A stretch of 5,674 bases of DNA from Verrucomicrobiota bacterium (GCA_004297495.1 SCTL01000414.1:1-5674); one strand, 5' to 3'; counted from the stretch's first letter, positions 1-4,734 are shown. Notes: generated from the letters alone by a model not told the origin. Made by a program: numbers and translations.

Positions 1-108
1 CCCCTTACGGCTGGATTCAGCATGTATACCGCTGTTCCCGAGCCGACGAGCTTCGCGCTCGCTGGCATGGGTGCGGCTGCGTTGCTGATCTTCCGTCGCC
101 GGAAGTAA
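1..108 (+). CDS. PEP-CTERM sorting domain protein, C-terminal end only
   Basis: The reading frame is open from the left edge and stops at TAA 106-108, giving the last 35 residues of a larger protein. The tail has the three parts of a PEP-CTERM signal: the motif VPEPTSFALAG, a short hydrophobic helix (GAAALLIF) and a basic end (RRRK). In bacteria with an exosortase (EpsH/XrtA-type), this signal sends an exported protein to the inner membrane, where it is cleaved and often released to the surface or matrix. The function of the mature protein cannot be judged because it lies outside the window. A strong terminator follows 23 bases after the stop, so this is the last gene of its transcript. Confidence 0.9.
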   Translation, partial: PLTAGFSMYTAVPEPTSFALAGMGAAALLIFRRRK

Positions 109-131
109 GATTCAGTTCGACTTAGTTTCAC

Positions 132-165
132 GAAGGCCGCTCGCAAGAGCGGCCTTCTTCTTTTT
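132..165 (+). terminator. Rho-independent terminator of the PEP-CTERM gene
   Basis: An 11-bp perfect stem (132-142 with 147-157) closes a GCAA tetraloop and is followed at once by a T-rich run (TTCTTTTT, 158-165). It lies just after the stop at 108 in the correct orientation, so it should end transcription of the PEP-CTERM gene. Confidence 0.93.
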
Positions 166-259
166 GGTAAAGAAAATGTAAAGCTTTGGTCAATTTTTCC
201 CCGGTCCGGCGCGCGGCCATTCCAGTCGCAGTCAACGGCTATGTACCATGCGGAACTTG

Positions 260-289
260 CGGTAAAGAACGGTAAAATCCGGTAAACCC
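260..289 (+). repeat. Three 10-bp direct repeats, CGGTAAAnnn
   Basis: CGGTAAA occurs at 260, 270 and 280, exactly 10 bases apart, so all three copies face the same side of the helix. A related GGTAAAG lies at 166-172. The spacing is what a cooperative DNA-binding protein would need, but no nearby gene identifies such a protein, and chance or a decayed repeat is possible. The rest of 166-299 shows no gene. Confidence 0.5.
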
Positions 290-299
290 CGGCCTCACC

Positions 300-471
300 C
301 CCGTAGCGGCGCGTCGGCAGACCGCCGCAAACCAATTCCCGTAGCGGCACGTCTGCAGACTGCCGCCATCAAAAAGAGGACGGAGAATAATGCGGCTCTC
401 TACCGAGCAGCCGCTACGATTTTCAGTTTGCGGCTTTCTGCCGAAAGCCGCTACGCCATCTTGCAGAGGTC
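300..471. repeat. Palindromic GTAGCGGC repeat cluster, left of the TA cassette
   Basis: Two tandem copies of a 29-base unit (300-328 and 338-366) begin with CCCGTAGCGGC and end with GCCGC. They are followed by inverted GCCGCTACG arms at 410-418 and 447-455. Position 430-451 is a 9-bp perfect hairpin (GCGGCTTTC / GAAAGCCGC, loop TGCC). Inside the second unit GCGGCA pairs with TGCCGC, and the centre GTCTGCAGAC is itself a palindrome. A shorter version occurs at 1174-1266, so this is a dispersed REP-like intergenic element. No coding frame here is convincing. The remaining 472-547 before the antitoxin shows no clear feature. Confidence 0.8.
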
Positions 472-547
472 CTTCCTTCTTTTGTTAAGTTGAGTCTATC
501 CGGCTTGGAACCTTGAAAACGTCCGCCGACGCCGGTAATCTGGCGAC

Positions 548-775
548 ATGAAGACTTTGATGGTGGACAACTATCGGCGGGTTCGGCTGCCCAACGCCAA
601 GCCGCGGACCAAACTCGCTTTTGAGGATCACGGCGACGGCACGATGACGCTCACCGTCATCAAAGCGGTGGTGGCAGAACCGTTTCCACGCGGGAGTCTG
701 CTCAGGTACCTCACGCCGCAACGCGACAAAAAGCAACTGGCCATGTTGGAAGGCTGTCTCCAAACGCCCGAATGA
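548..775 (+). CDS. AbrB/MazE-like antitoxin
   Basis: A 75-residue protein directly upstream of a MazF-type toxin, sharing the ATGA overlap (772-775). Its first 40 residues fit the short AbrB/SpoVT/MazE swapped-hairpin DNA-binding fold: VDNYRRVRLP (residues 6-15), then alternating hydrophobic strands around GDGTMTLTVI (29-38). The polar C-terminal part (41-75) is where MazE-type antitoxins wrap around and block their toxin. Expected role: neutralise the toxin and, with it, repress the shared promoter. The start at 548 has no strong ribosome site; ATG 560 is an alternative but would cut into the first strand. No promoter is obvious. The family assignment rests on pattern and operon position, since these antitoxins are very divergent. 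Confidence 0.75.
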   Translation: MKTLMVDNYRRVRLPNAKPRTKLAFEDHGDGTMTLTVIKAVVAEPFPRGSLLRYLTPQRDKKQLAMLEGCLQTPE

Positions 776-1110
776 AAGATCAATTCGAGGTCTGGCGCTA
801 CGACTTCGGCAAGGACAAAGGGGGAGAACACCCCGCCATCTTGATTTCGCACCCGGACATTTGCGCGCGCGGTAAGGTGGTGAACGTCCTGTTTTGCACG
901 AGCCAACGGCAGAGCCGGCGACCTTATCCGCATGAAGTCCTGTTAAACGGGGCCGATGGGATGGACTGGGAAACTTTCTGCGATTGCTCGGTTCTCTACG
1001 CGGTAAAGTCCGCCGCGCTGTTCGGCAAACGTGGCAAGGTCACCTTGGAACGTCGCCGCGCTATCCGCGCGCAAGTACGCAATCTGTTCCGGCTGATGGC
1101 GACGGACTAA
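772..1110 (+). CDS. MazF/PemK-family endoribonuclease toxin
   Basis: A 112-residue protein of normal MazF length. It begins with FEVWRYDFG (residues 5-13), matching the GDIWWVDF-type first strand. It continues with GGEHPAILIS (17-26), the position of the family's xRPAVVLS strand. VVNVLFCTSQ (36-45) matches the CxPCTTQ strand with the catalytic Thr/Ser, followed by HEVLLNG (54-60). A C-terminal helix (about 91-110) carries GKVTLERRRAIR. MazF/PemK enzymes are cytoplasmic RNases that cut single-stranded RNA at short motifs. The Arg that normally precedes the Pro is His20 here, so activity may be altered. Translation is probably coupled to the antitoxin through the 4-base overlap; no separate ribosome site is seen. 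No T-rich terminator follows, and a palindromic repeat begins 63 bases downstream. Confidence 0.85.
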   Translation: MKDQFEVWRYDFGKDKGGEHPAILISHPDICARGKVVNVLFCTSQRQSRRPYPHEVLLNGADGMDWETFCDCSVLYAVKSAALFGKRGKVTLERRRAIRAQVRNLFRLMATD

Positions 1111-1173
1111 AGCCACCTTCCCGCCAATCACCCCGTCGCCGGTTGCCGCCGGCCAAGTCGCGACTTTCAACGC

Positions 1174-1266
1174 CCCGTAGCGGCACGTCGGCAGACTGCC
1201 GCATTCTCTGGAAACTTGAAGAGTCCGGCTTTCTGCCGAAAGCCGCTACGCCATCTTGCAGAGGTC
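1174..1266. repeat. Palindromic GTAGCGGC repeat, right of the TA cassette
   Basis: This is a compact 93-base version of the 300-471 element. Its left unit (1174-1202) differs from 338-366 by one base. Its right unit (1226-1266) is identical over 41 bases to 431-471. The outer arms CGTAGCGGC and GCCGCTACG (1242-1250) are inverted, and 1226-1245 is an 8-bp hairpin with a TGCC loop. It lies in the same orientation as the left copy, so the toxin-antitoxin pair is bracketed by direct repeats. Confidence 0.85.
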
Positions 1267-1280
1267 TTCCCCTCTCGTTG

Positions 1281-1312
1281 AAAAATAGGCCGTCCCGGTT
1301 GCCCGGGACGGC
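1281..1312 (-). terminator. Rho-independent terminator of the 1339-1704 gene
   Basis: On the minus strand, GCCGTCCCGG pairs with CCGGGACGGC around a GCAA loop (10-bp perfect stem, 1289-1312), followed by CTA and five T (1285-1281). It starts 27 bases after the minus-strand stop at 1339, so it closes that gene. On the plus strand there is no T run, so it is not expected to stop readthrough from the toxin gene. Confidence 0.9.
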
Positions 1313-1338
1313 TTGCGTTGCCACTCACCGAGTGCCTC

Positions 1339-1704
1339 TTACTTGGCAGGCTCGGGCTTGCGGGCACGTTTGGCGTATTCGGACTTTTTCTTGAGTCCGA
1401 CCGCCTGTGCTTCGTTACTGTCGTCGCCATACTGCGCCACGACTTGCTGGCGTGCGCCGACCATCACGTTATGGAACGTCCATTGCGCCGCCACGCGCTG
1501 ATCGCGCGCGGTCTGCCAGTCAGCCTCCGCTTGCGCGAAGTCGCTGGCCGCGCTACCTAGCGCGGTCTGCGCCGCCGTCAACTTCGCCAATGCGAAGTCC
1601 GGATTGACCGGAGCATAGCCGCTGAGGTCTTGGATCGCAGCCAGGCTGTCGGCATCGCTCTTCAGGATTTCCGGTGCTATCGCTTTGGTTTCGTCTTTGG
1701 CCAT
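1339..1704 (-). CDS. Hypothetical small helical soluble protein
   Basis: A 121-residue protein with no signal peptide or membrane segment. It is Ala/Gln-rich and predicted mostly helical (about residues 34-95), probably a coiled-coil hairpin. It ends in a charged tail (QYGDDSNEAQAVGLKKKSEY, 91-110, then KRARKPEPAK). I associate the YGDDSxExQAxGLKKKSE pattern with small uncharacterised proteins of Verrucomicrobiota and related bacteria, but cannot name a function. ATG 1704 is chosen because GGGGGTGAG sits just upstream at good spacing. A GTG at 1713 is in frame but would overlap that ribosome site. It is a single-gene unit with its own terminator (1281-1312); no clear promoter was found upstream, where a CCTCACCC repeat begins about 55 bases away. 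Confidence 0.85.
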   Translation of the reverse strand: MAKDETKAIAPEILKSDADSLAAIQDLSGYAPVNPDFALAKLTAAQTALGSAASDFAQAEADWQTARDQRVAAQWTFHNVMVGARQQVVAQYGDDSNEAQAVGLKKKSEYAKRARKPEPAK

Positions 1705-1760
1705 TGTTCTCACCCCCTTTCGTGCTTAATAGCGTTTGCCAAAACCTGTTTCCGAAAAGC

Positions 1761-1820
1761 ACCTCACCCGGCCTACGGCCACCCTCTCCCCATCCGATGG
1801 GGAGAGGGACGGGGTGAGGG
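1761..1820. repeat. CCTCACCC/GGGTGAGG palindromic repeat, copy 1
   Basis: Outer arms CCTCACCC and GGGTGAGG flank an inner near-perfect 13-bp inverted repeat (CCCTCTCCCCATC / GATGGGGAGAGGG). This is a dispersed palindromic element of a kind common between genes in many Gram-negative and PVC genomes. A second copy in the same orientation is at 2738-2799. The region 1821-1951 between this repeat and the next shows no supportable gene. Confidence 0.8.
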
Positions 1821-1951
1821 GACTTCAGTGTTATTCGGAGATTCAATTTGGCTTCGTTCTAATAGGTAGAACCGCTGAAAATGGCCAAAAATGCCTTGAA
1901 ATACGCCGGGGACGACCACCTTGCTCGATACGAAATGCGTTCTACTGACTT

Positions 1952-2098
1952 AACAGACCAGCGAACTCAATCCGCGCTCAAATTTATCCACTCGGATGCG
2001 CAGAGAACTCGGTTCGACGCTCATCCAAGTCACAACGACGCTCGTCGTTGTCAATCCAATGCCCGTCCTATCGAGAACGACGCTCGTTGCGATGCGTA
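1952..2098 (+). repeat. Degenerate 21-bp tandem repeat, seven units
   Basis: Seven units start at 1952, 1973, 1994, 2015, 2036, 2057 and 2078. The best conserved part is CGACGCTC at 2015, 2036 and 2078, with CAATGCCC in the same register at 2057. CAGCGAACTC at 1959 and CAGAGAACTC at 2001 lie exactly 42 bases apart, and TCAATC recurs at the unit end at 1967 and 2051. Read on the plus strand the period gives a 7-residue repeat (DAQRTRF, DAHPSHN, DARRCQS, NARPIEN, DARCDA). Because 21 is a multiple of 3, all frames look periodic, so this does not prove coding. It may continue weakly into 2099-2119. It most likely is a decayed minisatellite in intergenic DNA. Confidence 0.65.
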
Positions 2099-2125
2099 GG
2101 ACGAGTGTCGGGCTGCGACTGCTAG

Positions 2126-2195
2126 CGGTAGGGACGCGTTCCACCCGCGTCCCTACCGTTTCTCGTTCGTGTGATTCGCGTGATTCGCGGGTCAA
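2126..2195 (+). repeat. Composite hairpin plus TTCGTG repeat, copy 1
   Basis: A perfect 13-bp stem (2126-2138 with 2146-2158, loop TTCCACC) built on GGTAGGGACGCG is followed by a run of short GTGATTCGCG/TTCGTG words ending in GGTCAA. The same order of parts occurs at 2841-2903 and, reversed, at 2593-2687. It ends 14 bases after the stop of the membrane-protein gene, but lacks a T run on that strand, so it is listed as a repeat and not as a terminator. Confidence 0.75.
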
Positions 2196-2208
2196 CCGCC
2201 GTGCGCCT

Positions 2209-2574
2209 TCACAGATCGTCCAGGTTCACATCGCTGTCCGGCTCGACTTCGTAACCCGAGGCGGTGAGAAACTTGATCAGTCCCCAAACGAACGCGATGC
2301 CCGAAAAGGGCAGCAGCACGTAATAAAGCCGGCCCGAGGTGAAGAAAACGCCCAGCACAATCGCCGTCACCAATCCGCCGCCGAAGATGAAGCCCAACGA
2401 GGCGCGGCGATTCGTGGAAAGATTTTCTTTGAAGATTTGTTGGACCAGTTCGCGTGCGTCCTCCTCGTCCATGCCGCGTTTCTGGAGCACGCCCGCGGCA
2501 AATTTCTTGTCGCGCTTTTGCGCCAGCAGATCGCGAACGGTGGCGACCGTGTTTGTTGGATCGGTGAAATTCAT
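2209..2574 (-). CDS. Hypothetical inner-membrane protein, two transmembrane segments
   Basis: A 121-residue protein. Residues about 12-50 form a charged helical cytoplasmic domain with a repeated-helix look (LLAQKRDKK, then GMDEEDARELVQQIFKE). Two hydrophobic helices follow: about 59-79 (GFIFGGGLVTAIVLGVFF) and 83-104 (LYYVLLPFSGIAFVWGLI). The tail is acidic (EVEPDSDVNLDDL). There are no catalytic motifs. I do not recognise a named family; the layout of a short helical domain plus two TM helices suggests a small membrane scaffold or regulator, but that is a guess. The ATG at 2574 is the first in frame and has no strong ribosome site. The gene is closely bracketed by inverted copies of a composite repeat (ends 14 bases past the stop, starts 19 bases before the ATG). 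Confidence 0.8.
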   Translation of the reverse strand: MNFTDPTNTVATVRDLLAQKRDKKFAAGVLQKRGMDEEDARELVQQIFKENLSTNRRASLGFIFGGGLVTAIVLGVFFTSGRLYYVLLPFSGIAFVWGLIKFLTASGYEVEPDSDVNLDDL

Positions 2575-2592
2575 CGTCAGGTCGGTTGCGAG

Positions 2593-2687
2593 TTAACCAT
2601 GAAATACGCAGAACACACGAAAAAATTTCACTGAGCTCCGGTAGAGACGCGCCCGCTCGCGATTTATCGGAGTTCCACCTGCGTCCC
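2593..2687 (-). repeat. Composite hairpin plus TTCGTG repeat, copy 2 (reversed)
   Basis: Starting TTAACCATGAAATACGC, then AACACACGAAA, GGTAGAGACGCG (2640-2651) and GTTCCACCTGCGTCCC (2672-2687), this is the reverse complement of the layout at 2841-2903. About 20 extra bases (2652-2671) lie between the two hairpin halves, so this copy is decayed or carries an insertion. It occupies the upstream region of the 2209-2574 gene, so any promoter of that gene must lie in or beyond it. Confidence 0.65.
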
Positions 2688-2737
2688 ATTCTTAACTGCA
2701 CGATTGCCAAAATAAATTCCAGGACACTAACCAAAAA

Positions 2738-2799
2738 CCCCTCACCCTGCCTTCGGCCACCCTCTCCCCATCCGATGGGGAGAGGGACGGGGTGAGGGG
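2738..2799. repeat. CCTCACCC/GGGTGAGG palindromic repeat, copy 2
   Basis: Same element as 1761-1820, in the same orientation. The arms CCCCTCACCC (2738-2747) and GGGTGAGGGG (2790-2799) enclose the 13-bp inner inverted repeat (2760-2772 with 2774-2786). The inner core, from GGCCACCCTC through ACGGGGTGAGGGG, is the same in both copies; they differ only near the left arm. No gene is seen in 2575-3144; the interval holds this and other repeats. Confidence 0.8.
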
Positions 2800-2840
2800 C
2801 TTTCCGAAAATGGATTGCGGCAATCGGTCCAAAAACATTT

Positions 2841-2903
2841 GGGACGCGGTGGAACGCGTCCCTACCAATTTCATTTCGTGTGTTCCGTGTGTTTCGTGGT
2901 TAA
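2841..2903 (+). repeat. Composite hairpin plus TTCGTG repeat, copy 3
   Basis: GGGACGCG pairs with CGCGTCCC (2841-2848 with 2855-2862), followed by CTACC and a run TTTCGTGTGTTCCGTGTGTT ending in CGTGGTTAA. It aligns along its length with 2126-2195 on the same strand, and the 19 bases GGTGGAACGCGTCCCTACC (2848-2866) are the exact reverse complement of 2127-2145. Confidence 0.75.
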
Positions 2904-2927
2904 AAAATTCCCGCCTCAATTCTCCCG

Positions 2928-2959
2928 TTGCGGCGGCTCGGCAGAGCGGCCGCAATTTT
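2928..2959 (+). other. GC-rich hairpin followed by TTTT, role unclear
   Basis: TTGCGGC pairs with GCCGCAA and GCTC with GAGC, with one G/G mismatch and a GGCA loop (2928-2955), followed by TTTT. It has the shape of a plus-strand terminator, but no plus-strand gene lies upstream. It overlaps the 24-base sequence shared with the end of the 3145-3714 gene, so it may be a repeat remnant and not a working terminator. Confidence 0.4.
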
Positions 2960-2991
2960 AGGGCAAAGCAAGTCAGCGTCGGTCCGCCTTC

Positions 2992-3069
2992 TTAATCATA
3001 ATCTTCTTCTTAATCGTAATCCTCATTTGTTTCAGAAAGAGATTAAGAACAAGATTACGATTAAGATTA
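2992..3069. repeat. CTTAATC / GATTAAG imperfect inverted repeat
   Basis: Several CTTAATC and GTAATC words (about 2992-3021) face GATTAAG and GATTACG words (about 3041-3065). The best match is CTTAATCGTAATC (3009-3021) against GATTACGATTAAG (3053-3065), 13 bp perfect with a 31-base loop. It is strikingly AT-rich against its GC-rich surroundings. It may form a cruciform or be a dispersed repeat, and it lies downstream of the minus-strand sigma operon without the GC stem and T run of a standard terminator. Confidence 0.65.
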
Positions 3070-3144
3070 AGAGCCTCGTTTGTCCGTCACTGGCGGCGCG
3101 AGTGCCCGTGCGCCAGCTCGTCTTCAGCCTCGCACGTCTGCCAC

Positions 3145-3714
3145 TCAATTCTCCCGTTGCGGCGGCTGGCCGTCAGGCCGAGGCTCGCCGTTGGAATCCG
3201 GCGGCGGGAACGGGCGGCGCGGCTCGCGGTTCCGGCGCTCCGGTTGCGATGGATCGTCCGCGCGCCGTTGCGGTCGCATTTTCATCAGCTCGTCAAAGCG
3301 CGCCCGTTGTTCCTCGGTGAGAATATCGCGAATGCGTTCCTGCGTGACGCGCATTTCCTTCTGCAACTGCGGCTGCACCGGCTGCATGATTTCGCGCGTG
3401 CGCTCCTGGCCTTCGCGGATGATGGCTTCAATCTTCTCGCGCTGGCCGGAGGTGAGCGTCATTTCGCGCTCGATGCGCCGGAGCAATTCCAGCCGCGCCT
3501 GTTGCGGAAAACTTGGGTTGGCATTCGGCTGCTGCCGGCGTTCGCCCGGTGCGGTGACATTGCCCGGCTGTGGTCGTGTGACGGCCTGGCGGAACTGCCA
3601 GAAGAGTTCACGTTGCTTGACCCGTTGTGAATGAGCGACAACCACGCCGCCGGTGACGACGCCCGCGCCGAAGATCACCAGCGTGGCGAGAATGATTTTC
3701 CACGCGCTGTTCAT
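3145..3714 (-). CDS. Membrane-anchored Spy/CpxP/CnrX-like periplasmic protein
   Basis: A 189-residue protein. Residues 6-27 are a single N-terminal membrane anchor (IILATLVIFGAGVVTGGVVV) with no clear cleavage site, so the rest should face the periplasm. Residues about 72-146 form a long helical region with two LTxxQ motifs (LTSGQ 87-91, LTEEQ 132-136), the mark of the Spy/CpxP/ZraP/CnrX (Metal_resist) fold. The tail (147-189) is Pro/Arg/Glu-rich and probably disordered. The family holds periplasmic chaperones and metal or stress sensors. Only one His (28) is present, beside the membrane, so the His-rich metal site of CnrX is absent and metal sensing is not supported. The start overlaps the stop of the upstream gene by four bases (ATGA), implying coupled translation. 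It is third in the sigma / membrane protein / sensor unit. Confidence 0.85.
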   Translation of the reverse strand: MNSAWKIILATLVIFGAGVVTGGVVVAHSQRVKQRELFWQFRQAVTRPQPGNVTAPGERRQQPNANPSFPQQARLELLRRIEREMTLTSGQREKIEAIIREGQERTREIMQPVQPQLQKEMRVTQERIRDILTEEQRARFDELMKMRPQRRADDPSQPERRNREPRRPFPPPDSNGEPRPDGQPPQREN

Positions 3715-4025
3715 TGCGCTTCCTCGTTCAGTTCGGCGGCGGCAAAAAGAGTTTGTTCAAAATTCTGGGAGAGGTCCTCGTTCGCTGTGCTGGCGGAATC
3801 CGTCCGCGCCGGCAGAATCGTCCATGCGCCGAGCAGCAACATCACCGCGAGGCACGGCACCGCCGCCCGCCACAACGCGCGCGCCCAAAGCGCGGCGGAA
3901 TCGGGCAGGGGATGACTGGCAATCAACGCCGTGATGCGTTTCTCGAAGGCGTAGGGCACGCGGTCGCTCGGGGGATTCGCCCGGGCGGCGGCCAGCAGTT
4001 TGCGTTGCAGTTCTTCCGATTTCAT
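3711..4025 (-). CDS. Small single-pass membrane protein, candidate anti-sigma factor
   Basis: A 104-residue protein. Residues 1-45 are a soluble, probably cytoplasmic domain (SEELQRKLLAAARANPPSD, then VPYAFEKRITALI). Residues about 52-71 are one membrane helix (AAVPCLAVMLLLGAWTIL), followed by a short acidic outer tail. It sits between an ECF sigma gene (40-base gap) and a CnrX-like gene (4-base overlap), the place of an anti-sigma factor such as CnrY, which also has a short inner segment and one TM helix. The HxxxCxxC zinc motif of ZAS anti-sigma factors is absent. The role is inferred from position. ATG 4025 is preferred because GGTGA precedes it and the protein then begins MKSEELQ; ATG 4040 is in frame and possible. 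Confidence 0.75.
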   Translation of the reverse strand: MKSEELQRKLLAAARANPPSDRVPYAFEKRITALIASHPLPDSAALWARALWRAAVPCLAVMLLLGAWTILPARTDSASTANEDLSQNFEQTLFAAAELNEEAQ

Positions 4026-4065
4026 ACAGTCACCATTCATTTTGACGCCGGCGGGCGTCGTCGGG

Positions 4066-4641
4066 TTACAGATACTTTTCCTTCGTCATGCGGCCCAGGA
4101 TTTTGCGCATCTCGGCCCGGGCGCGAAACGCGCGCACTTTCACCAGCGCCACCGACCAGCCCGTGAGCTTGGATATTTCTTTCACGGAACGTTCCTCGAT
4201 TTCCAGCAGCGTGATGACCATTCGGGCCGAGGGCGAGAGTTGTTCGAGCACGCGCTGGATGAGTTGTTTCGCCGCATCGGCCTGTTCGCTGGCGGAATCG
4301 GGTGCGGCGGCAAAGCGTTCCAGCCAGTCGTCCTCCGGCTCGGTCAAATCGGTGAACGTCGCCTCGCGATTGCGTTGATGGCCGCGCAGAAAATCGTAGC
4401 AGGTGCGCACGGCCAGTCGCATGAGCCAGTGCTCGAACGGCGCGTCGCCGCGGAAACTGGAAAGTTTGTGATACGCCTTGAGCCAGATTTCCTGGACGAT
4501 GTCCTCGACCTCGCTCTCGCGGCGGGCGTAGCGACGGGCGGTGGCAAAAACGCGCGGGGAATATTTCTCGACCAATGACTCAAAGCGCGACGCCTCGCCC
4601 TTGAGCACGGCGGCGATCAGCGCGGCTTCGTCATGATCCAT
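4066..4641 (-). CDS. ECF-type RNA polymerase sigma factor (sigma-70 family)
   Basis: A 191-residue protein of normal ECF length. Sigma region 2 spans about 16-90: FESLVEKYSPRVFATARRYA, then the core-binding 2.2 motif EDIVQEIWLKAY (46-57) and the -10 recognition stretch FRGDAPFEHWLMRLAVRTCY (63-82). An acidic linker (about 93-122) follows. Region 4 spans about 128-182, with LSPSARMVITLLEIEERS and the helix-turn-helix KEISKLTGWSVALVKVRAFR (154-173). It directs RNA polymerase to a specific, stress-type promoter set. The start at 4641 is preferred over an in-frame GTG at 4728, because that extension would be low-complexity and would run through the terminator hairpin at 4671-4713. It is the first gene of a unit with the membrane protein and the CnrX-like protein. 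Confidence 0.93.
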   Translation of the reverse strand: MDHDEAALIAAVLKGEASRFESLVEKYSPRVFATARRYARRESEVEDIVQEIWLKAYHKLSSFRGDAPFEHWLMRLAVRTCYDFLRGHQRNREATFTDLTEPEDDWLERFAAAPDSASEQADAAKQLIQRVLEQLSPSARMVITLLEIEERSVKEISKLTGWSVALVKVRAFRARAEMRKILGRMTKEKYL

Positions 4642-4670
4642 GCCCGCAGTGTTGTCAGAACTGGCCGCCG

Positions 4671-4713
4671 GGAAAAAGTCCAAAGCCACTGCCGGTGAAG
4701 ACAGCGGCTTTGG
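4671..4713 (-). terminator. Rho-independent terminator between Spy-like and sigma genes
   Basis: On the minus strand, CCAAAGCCGCTG pairs with CAGTGGCTTTGG (4713-4702 with 4691-4680; one G-U pair), followed by AC and five T (4677-4673). It begins 22 bases after the stop at 4735. It ends the upstream transcript, so the sigma unit probably has its own promoter in 4642-4735, which I could not locate with confidence. Confidence 0.85.
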
Positions 4714-4734
4714 TGTTGCCCCAGACACAACTAC

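Noticed and set aside
300..471. A CRISPR array
   Set aside because: Units are palindromic, unequally spaced and without unique spacers of constant length, and there are no cas genes.
1718..1740. A promoter with TATTAA as -10 upstream of the 1339-1704 gene
   Set aside because: No acceptable -35 box was found at 16-18 bases, so it is not supported.
1881..2099. A 72-residue plus-strand reading frame covering the 21-bp repeat
   Set aside because: No ribosome site, composition driven by the tandem repeat, and the period being a multiple of three keeps other frames open too. Treated as a repeat, not a gene.
1996..2634. A 212-residue plus-strand reading frame
   Set aside because: It runs through the tandem repeat, two composite repeats and the antisense of the membrane-protein gene; its protein sequence has no fold-like pattern.
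2192..2734. A 180-residue minus-strand reading frame overlapping the membrane-protein gene
   Set aside because: It is Arg/His-rich, as expected of a wrong frame in GC-rich DNA, while the 2209-2574 frame gives clean membrane helices.
3157..3630. Long plus-strand reading frames opposite the CnrX-like gene (also 3080-3634)
   Set aside because: They are antisense shadows; the minus strand gives an anchor, LTxxQ motifs and operon spacing.
4044..4059. GACGCC/GGCGTC hairpin between the sigma and membrane-protein genes as an attenuator
   Set aside because: Only 6 bp with no T run; hairpins of this size are common by chance in GC-rich DNA.
4000..4578. A 192-residue plus-strand reading frame opposite the sigma gene
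   Set aside because: The minus strand encodes all conserved ECF sigma regions; this is its antisense.
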